From contig NZ_JAFFQE010000010.1 in assembly GCF_016919005.1 (NCBI RefSeq), positions 1 to 64,000 of the forward strand: a stretch of 64,000 nucleotides of DNA, written 5' to 3'. Within the stretch, counting starts at the first letter, position 1; every line of letters begins with the position of its first letter. A model generated the notes under the pieces. The model ran no database searches and had not been told where the DNA came from. It saw nothing but the letters and a program-made list of their open reading frames with translations. Made by a program: the position numbers and the translations under genes. Positions 38,689 through 47,013 of this stretch are shown one piece after another. Source of the stretch: Desulfopila inferna. Its GTDB lineage: Bacteria; Desulfobacterota; Desulfobulbia; Desulfobulbales; Desulfocapsaceae.

Positions 38689-38704
38689 AGGCAAACATTT
38701 TGCA
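38689..38704 (+). promoter_or_regulatory. Sigma-54 promoter candidate upstream of the selenothioredoxin
   Basis: 'AGGCAAACATTTTGCA' has GG and GC at the correct 12-base spacing and shares 'ACATTTTGC' with the candidate at 29544. It lies about 67 bases before the ATG at 38771. Confidence 0.6.
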
Positions 38705-38770
38705 CTAATAATCTCTGGGAGGAGCTGACTCCCGAAGCAATGATTGAAGTTAAAACCTGAGGAGGAAACT

Positions 38771-39355
38771 ATGTCTTCTATCGAATGGCTGAGCCGTGAG
38801 GGATATGTTCTTGATTCCGCCCAGCTCACACATAAACCAATCCTGCTTGATTTTTTCAATCCTGAATGAATCGGCTGTCAACAGATGGATACAGTTACGT
38901 ATCCGACAAATGAAGTAGTTGATTTCGTACAGGAATATCTGATCCCTTTCAGGATAAATATCAGTACCACATCGATGCATGAAAAATACCACACCTTCTG
39001 GACACCGACCACGGCGGTGCTGGGCATCAAGGGCATGGAGGCCCATGGAAAACAGGAAGTCCAGCGGAGGATCGGTTTTTTTGAGGCCGATGAATTCATC
39101 GCCACCTTGCATCTCGGCATTGCCAAGGTCCGCATTAATCAGAAAGAATTTGATACTGCCCTGGTCCATCTCGATCGTCTGTTGAAGGTCTATCCGGAAA
39201 GCGAAGTGGTTCCTGAAGCACTATATTTCAGGGGGGTTAGTCTCTACAAGCAAAACGATGACCCCAGCCAGCTCAAAAAGGCCTATGAACATCTACTGAG
39301 CGACTATCCGAAAAGTCCATGGGTTAAACGCGCACATCCCTACCGTTTGCTCTAG
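38771..39355 (+). CDS. Selenocysteine thioredoxin-like protein (UxxC) with TPR tail
   Basis: The gene reads through an in-frame TGA at 38867-38869 to give 194 residues. Residues 22-45 hold a thioredoxin-fold active site written FFNPE-U-IGC-QQMD, so the usual CxxC is UxxC (Sec33, Cys36), followed by 'TYPTNEVVDFVQEYLIPFRI'. Residues 110-185 form a TPR-like pair ('ALVHLDRLLKVYPESEV', 'AYEHLLSDYPKSPW'). No signal peptide is seen, so it is probably cytoplasmic. The ATG has 'GAGGAGG' upstream, and the reading frame and homology continue across the TGA. A hairpin GGATAC-AGTTAC-GTATCC starts 17 nt after the TGA as a SECIS candidate. It may be a peroxide or disulfide reductase. Confidence 0.85.
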
Positions 39356-39432
39356 GTCCGGATGACCAGACGGAACTGGAGCGAGAAAAGAAGGTGTCCG
39401 CCAGGCCCTCCGACAGCAGGACGGGAGAAGTT

Positions 39433-39449
39433 GTCCGATAATATCGGAC
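39433..39449. repeat. Perfect palindrome downstream of the selenothioredoxin
   Basis: 'GTCCGATA' and 'TATCGGAC' surround a single A. There is no T-run, so an operator or a 3' hairpin are both possible. Confidence 0.4.
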
Positions 39450-39497
39450 GATGTCCTGTAACGTAAGACGTATCCGATATTTAAAGGCATCTAAGAT

Positions 39498-39529
39498 CTC
39501 ATAATATGTCATCGAAGCTGCCGAGATGG
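39498..39529. repeat. Left-end fragment of a MITE-like element, copy 3
   Basis: 'ctcataatatgtcatcgaag' followed by 'ctgccgag' matches the left end of the element at 48480 ('ctcataaaaagtcatcgaag'). I could not find the matching right end. Confidence 0.4.
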
Positions 39530-39580
39530 ACCCCGGAAAAGCTGGCGATGCCACTGCGCAGTCTCTCCGATTTTCCAATC

Positions 39581-39596
39581 TGGCACGAAGTGTGCT
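39581..39596 (+). promoter_or_regulatory. Sigma-54 promoter candidate upstream of a coiled-coil protein
   Basis: 'TGGCACGAAGTGTGCT' matches TGGCACG-N4-TTGCW with one mismatch and exact spacing. It is about 120 bases upstream of the ATG at 39715. Confidence 0.5.
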
Positions 39597-39714
39597 CTAC
39601 AGAAGGCCAAGGAGGTTGAATTTACTGTAAGAAAATAGACTGCAGTACAGTTGGATCAAATAATCACCAATCGTATACCTCGATTTTTCAAGGGTATAAA
39701 TCAGGAGGAAAAAC

Positions 39715-39999
39715 ATGATTCCTAAAAGGACATATGTCGAAAAAATGAAAGATCAGCTCAATAACTGGCAACTGGATATAGATTCACTTAGGGTCAGGGC
39801 CGATAGCATAGAAGAACCAAAACGTGCCGACCATCATCAAAAAATAGCTTTTCTGGAAAAACAAAAGCAAGAGACGGAAAAAAGGCTCCAGGAAATCGAT
39901 AAAGCAGACGAAGGAAGCTGGGAGGCACTCAAGGAAGGATACGAAAAACTGCGTGAAGACATGCAGGAATCCATTAAGAATGCTCAAACCGAACTTTGA
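39715..39999 (+). CDS. Small coiled-coil protein, function unknown
   Basis: The 94-residue product is almost entirely charged helix ('KIAFLEKQKQETEKRLQEI') with heptad-like spacing, no cysteines and no membrane segment. It resembles small coiled-coil stress proteins found singly in many bacteria. 'AGGAGG' precedes the ATG and a sigma-54-like promoter lies 120 bases upstream, so it probably belongs to the same response as the selenothioredoxin. Confidence 0.75.
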   Translation: MIPKRTYVEKMKDQLNNWQLDIDSLRVRADSIEEPKRADHHQKIAFLEKQKQETEKRLQEIDKADEGSWEALKEGYEKLREDMQESIKNAQTEL

Positions 40000-40220
40000 T
40001 TGATTTGCCTAGGATTCTTTGAAAAAGCTGAATTAATGGCAAATTCAGTGTCAGCTCTACTAAGCCCTCAAATAAGTTCGAAAAATAACTATAACCATGA
40101 CGATGTGGCAAATTTCAGTAATCATCGTCTTCACCCGGCGATCTCCGCCGCCACCCTGTCTTTCTTTCTTCAATCCTGTATCGGTTTATTTTTACCGACT
40201 GATGTTATAGAATATTTGTT

Positions 40221-42503
40221 ATGATTAATCGCTGGATTCCATGGAAATTCTTGATCAAGCGTGCAGCCAAGGCCTACGGGATACTCGACCCGCTTACCTT
40301 TCTCGCCCGCATCCGTCAATTCTCTCAGCCTTCTGAGGTTCAGGAGCCGATTGAGCTGGTAAGGGCCGGCATTATTTTCCACACCCGGGGACTGATCAAC
40401 ACCAAGGCAATACAGCATAACCTGGATTGGATATGGCCCTACTGGGTGGAGAGACAATTCAATCCCAATGACAACTCTTTTATCCCCAGGGCGTTTTCCT
40501 TCAGTCACGTCAACCTGACTCACCGCAACTGGACGGCGGTCGGTCACCCGGAAATTCCGCTTTATCCGATTATAGATCCCAGAGGATTGACAACACCGCT
40601 GTATGACGGCTGGTCCCTTGATTTCTGGGTTCTTTCCCATAGTGGAGAGATGCTGCTGCCTTCAAAAATGGAGGATATAGAACAGGAATGGATCCTCTCC
40701 CCCAACCTTGCAGTAAAAACCTCATGCAGCTTCGCCGAAATGGCGCTTGAGGTACATGCTTATCTCGAAATTGAGGACGATCTCCCTGTTCTGGTGATTG
40801 ATGCGGCTGCCACCTGCGCCGAAGGAGGCTGGCTGGTGCTCGCCTTGCGGCCCTACAATCCTGAAGGTATCCAGTTTATCGAGACGATAGAGGCAACGGA
40901 GAAGCATCCGGGCTGGCTGGTTAATGAAAGCACTGCTATCCGTTTCAGCCGCACTCCGGAAAAGATTTCATTCTCCAACTATACGGAAGGTGATGTCATT
41001 CATAAACTGGACAACGACCAACACAATAGAACAGAGATATCCTGTTCTGTCGGTATGGCCACCGGCGCCGCTTTATTTGAGATATCGGCGAATAAAGAGC
41101 AATCAGTGCAAACAACCATTCCGCTTGAAGAGGATCTTACGCCGCACAATTTCTTCCCTGCGAAAAAGCATCATCCACAACCTGTGGATGATTCCTGGGA
41201 AAGGGTGATCGCCAAGGTGGCCGACCTGCAGGTGAACGATAAAAAAATACAGTTCCTCTATGATGCCGCTATTCGCACGCTGGTGCTGCTCTCAGCAGAA
41301 GACGTCGTCCCGGGTCCTTACACCTACCGGCGTTTCTGGTTTCGGGATGCCTGTCTGATGTTGAACGCTCTGATGGCAGTGGGCCTCACAGATCGGGTAT
41401 TTGCCCTGCTGGATACCTTCCCGGCCCGCCAGAAACTGTCCGGGTATTTTCAGTCTCAGGAAGGAGAGTGGGACTCCAACGGCCAGGTTCTCTGGGCCAT
41501 GGGTCGTTATCAGCAGACAACCAATCATACCTTCGACCAAAGCTGGAAAAATGCGATAATAAAAGGTGCAAACTGGATTCAGCGAAAACGTCTGCGCAAA
41601 AAAGGGGTTCCCCACTCGGGACTTCTGCCCGCGGGATTCAGCGCGGAACATCTCGGCCCCAATGACTACTATTATTGGGATGCTTTCTGGAGCCTGGCAG
41701 GACTTCGAAGCACCGCCAGACTGGCAGGTCTGTTTATTTCCCATGAGATGCAGGAGAAATATGAACGGGAAGCCCTTGATCTGGAAAAATGCATCCAGGC
41801 CAGTATCGATACCATCCCCAGGTTTCGTGCCAGAGGAGGAATTCCGGCTTCGCCTTACCGACGTATGGATGCCGGCGCGATCGGCTCCATGGTTGCCGAT
41901 TATCCGCTGCAGATCACCCCGCCCGGGGATGAATGTATCGGCTGTACCCTTGAATTTCTGATGGAATACTGTTTTCATAAGGGAGCTTTCTTTCAGGATA
42001 TGATTCATTCAGGGACCAACATCTACCTGACCCTCGACCTAGCCCAGACGCTGCTTCGCAATGGCGATTTGCGCTATCGCCAACTGCTCCAAACCGTGGC
42101 GGAATTGGCCACCTCAACCGGTCAGTGGCCGGAGGCGATTCATCCCCTCACTCATGGCGGCTGCATGGGAGACGGCCAGCATGGCTGGGCGGCGGCGGAA
42201 TGGGTAATGATGATTCGCAATCTCTTCGTGCGGGAAGAAGGGGATTCGCTCATTCTCGGATCGGGAATTTTTCCTGAGTGGATGACCAATAATCACCCCC
42301 TCCGCTTCGGGCCGACGCACACACTCTTCGGCACCATTGAAATCAACTTTCGTAAGACAGCAGAGAAAACTGCGCTTGAAGTGATCTCTGATTATTCTGG
42401 AGCAGCAACTCAGCCGGCATCCATCATCATTGATTTTCCCGGTTATCATAGAATTACCACAACGGAAATCAGCAAGAGAGAATTTCTCCTGCGGGAGTTA
42501 TGA
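40221..42503 (+). CDS. Six-hairpin glycosidase-like protein (debranching or GH15-type)
   Basis: The 760-residue protein has an N-terminal beta-rich region (about 1-340) and a C-terminal alpha/alpha barrel (about 360-740), the layout of glycogen-debranching glucosidases and glucoamylases. 'YRRFWFRDACLMLNALMAVG', 'EWDSNGQVLWAMGRY' and 'YYYWDAFWSLAGL' resemble the acid/base and substrate loops of that clan. No signal peptide is seen, so an intracellular glucan or glycoside is the likely substrate. The end overlaps the glycosyltransferase start by four bases (ATGA). No strong ribosome site precedes the ATG at 40221. The exact family and substrate are uncertain. Confidence 0.75.
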   Translation: MINRWIPWKFLIKRAAKAYGILDPLTFLARIRQFSQPSEVQEPIELVRAGIIFHTRGLINTKAIQHNLDWIWPYWVERQFNPNDNSFIPRAFSFSHVNLTHRNWTAVGHPEIPLYPIIDPRGLTTPLYDGWSLDFWVLSHSGEMLLPSKMEDIEQEWILSPNLAVKTSCSFAEMALEVHAYLEIEDDLPVLVIDAAATCAEGGWLVLALRPYNPEGIQFIETIEATEKHPGWLVNESTAIRFSRTPEKISFSNYTEGDVIHKLDNDQHNRTEISCSVGMATGAALFEISANKEQSVQTTIPLEEDLTPHNFFPAKKHHPQPVDDSWERVIAKVADLQVNDKKIQFLYDAAIRTLVLLSAEDVVPGPYTYRRFWFRDACLMLNALMAVGLTDRVFALLDTFPARQKLSGYFQSQEGEWDSNGQVLWAMGRYQQTTNHTFDQSWKNAIIKGANWIQRKRLRKKGVPHSGLLPAGFSAEHLGPNDYYYWDAFWSLAGLRSTARLAGLFISHEMQEKYEREALDLEKCIQASIDTIPRFRARGGIPASPYRRMDAGAIGSMVADYPLQITPPGDECIGCTLEFLMEYCFHKGAFFQDMIHSGTNIYLTLDLAQTLLRNGDLRYRQLLQTVAELATSTGQWPEAIHPLTHGGCMGDGQHGWAAAEWVMMIRNLFVREEGDSLILGSGIFPEWMTNNHPLRFGPTHTLFGTIEINFRKTAEKTALEVISDYSGAATQPASIIIDFPGYHRITTTEISKREFLLREL

Positions 42504-43798
42504 GTATGAAAATCTGCATGTTTACAAATACCTATTTACCTCATGTCGGCGGTGTCGCCCGCTCCGTTCATTTCTTTGCCGAAGATCTGCGAAAACTTGG
42601 AAACGAGGTGCTGATAGTTGCTCCAACCTTTCCCGACCAGAAGGGTTTTCTCGAAGAGAAAAAGAACGTCCTGCGGGTGCCGGCCATACAGAATTTCAAC
42701 GGCAGCGATTTTTCCGTCCGGATTCCAATGCCCTTTATCATCGATGAGCACATTGATGAATTCCAGCCCGATGTAATTCACAGCCACCACCCTTTCCTGC
42801 TCGGTGATGCCGCCATAAGGGCAGCCTATCGCCGGGACCTGCCCCTGGTCTTTACCCACCATACCCTATATGAGGAATACACCCATTACGTCTCTCCCGA
42901 CTCACCGATGATGAGGCGGCTTGCCATCAGCCTTTCCACTGAATATGCCAATCTCTGTACCTGCATTATTGCCCCCAGCGAGAGCATAGCCTCCCTGATC
43001 ACCGGCCGGGGGGTTAATAAACCCATCGAGGTCATCCCCACAGGAGTTGACGTCGCTCAATTCCAAAAGGGAGACGGAGTTGCCTTCCGCCGTGCTCACG
43101 GGGTCCCTGATCAGGCCACCGTCATCGGGCATCTCGGCCGGCTGGCTCCGGAAAAGAACCTGGAGTATCTCTGCGATGCAGTGATTGATGCCATGCGGAA
43201 AATGGATGAAAAAACATTTTTTTTAGTGGTGGGGTCAGGCTCAAGTGAATCCCGAATCGTGGAGAAGTTCGGCAAGGCTCATCTTGACAACAGGCTGATC
43301 ATGGCTGGCAGGAAAAGCGGCTCCGACCTGATTGATGCATATGCCGCCATGGATCTTTTTGTGTTTTCATCAAAATCGGAAACCCAGGGAATGGTCCTGG
43401 TCGAGGCCATGGCAGCCGGGTTGCCGGTAATTGCCCTTAATGCTTCCGGCGTGCGGGAGGTGGTTGAAGATGCCTTTAACGGCAGACTCCTGCCTGCCGA
43501 CGCTTCACCTCACGAGTTTGCCGAAAGCATTATTGCCTATTTTTCCCATGAGGATACAGCAGCAAGCTGGCGCCGGCAAGCATATCGCACAGCCAATCGC
43601 TTCTCTCGAGAAAAAACGGCGCAGAAGTTGGCAGACCTTTATCTTTCCCTGCAGAAAGAAAAAGAGTCCATGATCGATACCGAAATACTCGATCCCCTGG
43701 ATGAACTGCTTAAGTCATTAAAAATAGAATGGGAAATATTGGCTGAAAAAACTCATGCACTGCTTAGTGCCGTCCGGGATGACAGCCCCGAAAAATGA
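42500..43798 (+). CDS. GT4-family glycosyltransferase
   Basis: The 432-residue GT-B enzyme begins MKICMFTNTYLPHVGGVARS after two leading residues, with the glycine loop typical of GT4. 'PDVIHSHHPFLLGD' and 'VFTHHTLYEEYTHY' match glycolipid synthases, and the C-terminal donor site shows the E-x7-E motif in 'SETQGMVLVEAMAAG'. It resembles diacylglycerol glucosyltransferases and could make a membrane glycolipid. A helical tail of about 50 residues follows the catalytic core. It is translationally coupled to the glycosidase, and the VTT membrane protein overlaps its end. Confidence 0.9.
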   Translation: MSMKICMFTNTYLPHVGGVARSVHFFAEDLRKLGNEVLIVAPTFPDQKGFLEEKKNVLRVPAIQNFNGSDFSVRIPMPFIIDEHIDEFQPDVIHSHHPFLLGDAAIRAAYRRDLPLVFTHHTLYEEYTHYVSPDSPMMRRLAISLSTEYANLCTCIIAPSESIASLITGRGVNKPIEVIPTGVDVAQFQKGDGVAFRRAHGVPDQATVIGHLGRLAPEKNLEYLCDAVIDAMRKMDEKTFFLVVGSGSSESRIVEKFGKAHLDNRLIMAGRKSGSDLIDAYAAMDLFVFSSKSETQGMVLVEAMAAGLPVIALNASGVREVVEDAFNGRLLPADASPHEFAESIIAYFSHEDTAASWRRQAYRTANRFSREKTAQKLADLYLSLQKEKESMIDTEILDPLDELLKSLKIEWEILAEKTHALLSAVRDDSPEK

Positions 43799-44480
43799 TA
43801 TTCACCTGTATTCATTCCTACATCATATAGAAGCTGCTCAAGTGAAAGCCGGAAATAGAAATATCCTCACCATCTCATCTTTAGCTGTTTTGGCGGCCTT
43901 GCTTGCCGGCGGTGTATTTTTTGCTTACCAGCAGGGATACATACACGATATAATCGAGACTGTCAGGTCTGATATTTCACCGTTGCTCTTTATAATCCTG
44001 ATGATCATATTACCACTGGTGGGTTTTCCCATTAGTGCTTTTCTGATCATTGCCGGCATCAAGTTCGGTATTCTCCTCACCTTTGCACTCTGGATCTGTG
44101 TTCTGCCTCTCCATACCACAATCACCTATACAGTTGCTAAATATTTACGCCCCCTACTGTTGAAATTGCTTCACCACACCTTTGGTTACAAAATTCCAGC
44201 CATACCGAAAAAAAACCAAGCCATGTACAGTTTCCTGTTTCTGGCTATCCCGGGTATACCATATGCCGCCAAAAATTATCTTCTCCCCTTTGCCGGAGTC
44301 TCTTTTCGTTATTGTATTGTAATGAACAGCATAATCCAGAGCATCCTCGGTCTGCCTTTTATTGTGCTGGGGAAATCCGGAGCGGATCAGGACCCGACGC
44401 TCTTCTATGCAGCCATCCTGTCTCTGGTTGTTCTTTTCATTATTCTTCGCTTGCTGAAACGGAAATATTCCAACTCGTAA
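43779..44480 (+). CDS. VTT/TVP38-like integral membrane protein
   Basis: The protein (about 233 residues) has four to six membrane helices, including 'ILTISSLAVLAALLAGGVFF' and 'LLFIILMIILPLVGFPISAF', and the 'FLAIPGIPYAAKNYLLPFAG' segment that resembles the conserved G-x-x-x-x-P region of the DedA/TVP38/VTT superfamily. Such proteins are implicated in lipid scrambling. The ATG at 43779 overlaps the glycosyltransferase end by 20 bases; an earlier in-frame start at 43755 exists. Co-transcription with a glycolipid-type transferase supports an envelope-lipid role. Confidence 0.7.
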   Translation: MTAPKNDIHLYSFLHHIEAAQVKAGNRNILTISSLAVLAALLAGGVFFAYQQGYIHDIIETVRSDISPLLFIILMIILPLVGFPISAFLIIAGIKFGILLTFALWICVLPLHTTITYTVAKYLRPLLLKLLHHTFGYKIPAIPKKNQAMYSFLFLAIPGIPYAAKNYLLPFAGVSFRYCIVMNSIIQSILGLPFIVLGKSGADQDPTLFYAAILSLVVLFIILRLLKRKYSNS

Positions 44481-44710
44481 ATTCCTGAAAAAGAGAATTC
44501 TGCAGGAACGATCCGAACGCCCGATTATCCTTTTCTATGAAAGGCCGCAACGTCATTTGAGATAACATGTTGGTAATCTGAATATTCACAGGATGCCTGC
44601 ATCAATAAGTTATTTACCAGGATGTGGTATGTTTTTTGAAACATCTGGAAAACAAAAGCTTCTTTTGCCAGGGGTTCCTTTCCGGGCAGGCACAAATAAA
44701 AGGAGATGCC

Positions 44711-45871
44711 ATGAATTCTTTATGGAAGAAACGGTTTTTCATCTTTTCCGCCCTGCTGGTGACAGGAATAATCATAGGACTTGGCCTCTCCATCAATTTC
44801 GATACCCAGACACCATCACTCGCCGAAAAAAGTCCGATTCCTCTGGATACCAGGAATGAACTGGATAGAATAAGTACCGCGCTTTCCCAGGTAGCTGCCG
44901 CGGTGAGCCCTTCGGTTGTCAACATTTCCACAAGCAAAAAAGTGCAGACTCTGCCATTAAACGAATTATATGACCATCCTCTTTTCAGAAAATTTTTCGG
45001 CGAACCTCCGGGGTCTGATCAGGAGGGTATGCAGACGTCGATGCTTGGCTCCGGCGTTATTGTCTCCAGCAACGGCCATATCCTCACCAACAATCATGTT
45101 ATAGAAGGGGCTGAGGAGATTGTCATTACCCTGAATGACGAACGGGAGTTTGAAGCTGAGCTGGTGGGAGCTGATCCCAGAAGTGAACTGGCTCTTGTAA
45201 AAATCGATGCTGAAAATCTTTCCCCATTAGTAATGAATGAGAATTATGAACTGAAGGTCGGTGAGCTCGTTATTGCCGTGGGAATACAGTTCGGATTGAG
45301 CAATACGGTAACTATGGGCATCATCAGCGCCTTAGGGCGATCTGATATAGGTATAGTCGATTATGAGAATTTCATCCAGACCGATGCGGCAATCAACCCC
45401 GGCAATTCCGGCGGAGCTCTGGTTAACAGCGGAGGAGAACTCATCGGCATTAACACTGCCATTTTTTCAACCAGCGGCGGCAATATGGGGGTCGGGTTTG
45501 CCATACCGGTGAAAATGGCAAAACCCGTGATGGAAAGTCTGCTCGAGCACGGCAAAGTTATACGCGGCTGGCTGGGCGTAAACATCCAGCCGATAACCCC
45601 GGAGCTGGCTGAATATTTTAATCTTACAGGTACCTCTGGAGCACTTATAAGCGAAGTAATGCCCGAAGGTCCGGCTGCTCAAGCCGGGCTGCAGCAGGGT
45701 GATATCGTCCTCGAATTTGCGGGCACCACTATCAATGAGGCTAACACCCTGAAAGACAAGGTGGCCCAAACCTCTCCCGGCAGCACGGCAACCATAAAGG
45801 TGATTCGGGATGATAATACAAAAGAAGTCGAAGTAACTATTGAAGAATATCCGGAAATACAACAACAGTAG
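44711..45871 (+). CDS. HtrA/DegQ-like periplasmic serine protease
   Basis: The 386-residue protein has an N-terminal hydrophobic anchor or signal ('FFIFSALLVTGIIIGLGLSI'). A trypsin-like domain follows with the catalytic His in 'LTNNHVIEGAE', Asp in 'DPRSELALVKI' and Ser in 'NPGNSGGALV'. One PDZ domain (about 290-380) ends the protein. A single PDZ resembles DegS or MucD-type variants rather than the two-PDZ DegP. It should degrade misfolded envelope proteins or act in envelope stress signalling. The ATG at 44711 has 'AGGAG' upstream. Confidence 0.93.
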   Translation: MNSLWKKRFFIFSALLVTGIIIGLGLSINFDTQTPSLAEKSPIPLDTRNELDRISTALSQVAAAVSPSVVNISTSKKVQTLPLNELYDHPLFRKFFGEPPGSDQEGMQTSMLGSGVIVSSNGHILTNNHVIEGAEEIVITLNDEREFEAELVGADPRSELALVKIDAENLSPLVMNENYELKVGELVIAVGIQFGLSNTVTMGIISALGRSDIGIVDYENFIQTDAAINPGNSGGALVNSGGELIGINTAIFSTSGGNMGVGFAIPVKMAKPVMESLLEHGKVIRGWLGVNIQPITPELAEYFNLTGTSGALISEVMPEGPAAQAGLQQGDIVLEFAGTTINEANTLKDKVAQTSPGSTATIKVIRDDNTKEVEVTIEEYPEIQQQ

Positions 45872-45984
45872 AATAACAACTTGAAGGTATTCAGATTTTT
45901 ATGAAAGTGAGGTTATTAATGACGAGGTGATTTTGAGGAGTTCGCCAAGGCCCGGCACGTTCAAGAGATATTTCAGTGAAAGGT

Positions 45985-47013
45985 TTATTCAAAAAAATCG
46001 CGGCGCAGCAGCAGCTTTGCAACCTCACGGGTAAATTGCTCAGCATCGTTATAATTCAGATGAGAACCATCCATGCACTTGAAGTCCGAGAGCCGGGCAT
46101 AATCTTCAAAATGTAGAAAATATGCTGAAACCCGTTCTGCGAATATATCCCAATAGTGCTCTCGCGGTACAGTCTTCTCCTCTATTTCACGAACGCTGCC
46201 GCAGGAGGGGAAACGGATAAAGGCGACCTTGCCGCCGCGGTCCTGAATTTTTTCGACATAGAGTCGGATCCGCTCTATTCTGCTCTCAAAGGCACCGGGT
46301 TGCAGAATCTCCAGTTGTCGATGCAACTCTCTGGTGCGTTGCACCCGTGAGGCTCTCAAAGAAGCGAGGTCTGTTCTGGAATAATCGGCTTTGCGGTACC
46401 TGTCCGGCCTCATTGGAGCGTATGGCGGCAGTATTGGTTCATCCAGATACCATTTTGACCATATCTGTTGAGGAGAAAGCCCGCTGGAACGAAAGACCAG
46501 ATGGGATTGCACAAATTTCAACAACCGGGTTTCTATCCTGGAAGAAAGAGGCTGGGCACTGTATTTCCGTAGCCACTTCAACGTCCTATCCTCCCCTGTT
46601 GTACTGCTGCCGGCCAGCCAATAGGGGGGTAGTGAGCAGATCACCTTTCCTATGAAATTTGGGTCTTCGGCCAGATGCTGCAGTACCGGCAGGGGATTGC
46701 TGCCGTCAATTGCCAGCATGAAAACATCCGTCTTCGTCATTTCCTCCAGCACTTCAGGTTCCATCCCCACCATGATTCGGGAAGATCCCACCAGAGCCAC
46801 AGCAGTGCCGCTCTTATTGGCCGCCCGTCTAATCTCGCTCCAGACAGGCCAGTCATCGGTTATATTCGGCTCAAAGCCGAATATACGCCAGCCAGCCTCC
46901 CAGGAGGCGACAAACACCAGAAAAAACACGACAACAGCAAGCCAGAAGATTTTCCAGCGCTCATTAAGAAATTTGGCCGCCCTGTCATTAGAATTGGAAG
47001 TAGATGAAGGCAC
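45985..47013 (-). CDS. SGNH/DHHW-like accessory protein of an acyltransferase
   Basis: The 342-residue protein has an N-terminal membrane anchor ('FWLAVVVFFLVFVASWEAG') and an extracytoplasmic domain with 'VALVGSSRIMVGMEP', 'FMLAIDGSNPLPVLQHL' and 'CMDGSHLNYNDAEQFTREV'. These match the GSS/D-x-x-H pattern of SGNH-hydrolase-like partners of MBOAT acyltransferases (AlgJ/AlgX style). The GTG start follows 'GGAGG'. It overlaps the MBOAT gene by 26 bases, so the two are coupled. Likely role: transfer of an acetyl group onto a surface polysaccharide. Confidence 0.85.
   Translation of the reverse strand: MPSSTSNSNDRAAKFLNERWKIFWLAVVVFFLVFVASWEAGWRIFGFEPNITDDWPVWSEIRRAANKSGTAVALVGSSRIMVGMEPEVLEEMTKTDVFMLAIDGSNPLPVLQHLAEDPNFIGKVICSLPPYWLAGSSTTGEDRTLKWLRKYSAQPLSSRIETRLLKFVQSHLVFRSSGLSPQQIWSKWYLDEPILPPYAPMRPDRYRKADYSRTDLASLRASRVQRTRELHRQLEILQPGAFESRIERIRLYVEKIQDRGGKVAFIRFPSCGSVREIEEKTVPREHYWDIFAERVSAYFLHFEDYARLSDFKCMDGSHLNYNDAEQFTREVAKLLLRRDFFE

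Noticed and set aside
44628-44645. Sigma-54-like 'TGGTATGTTTTTTGAA' upstream of the DegQ-like gene
   Set aside because: The -12 GC is replaced by GA, which is rarely functional.
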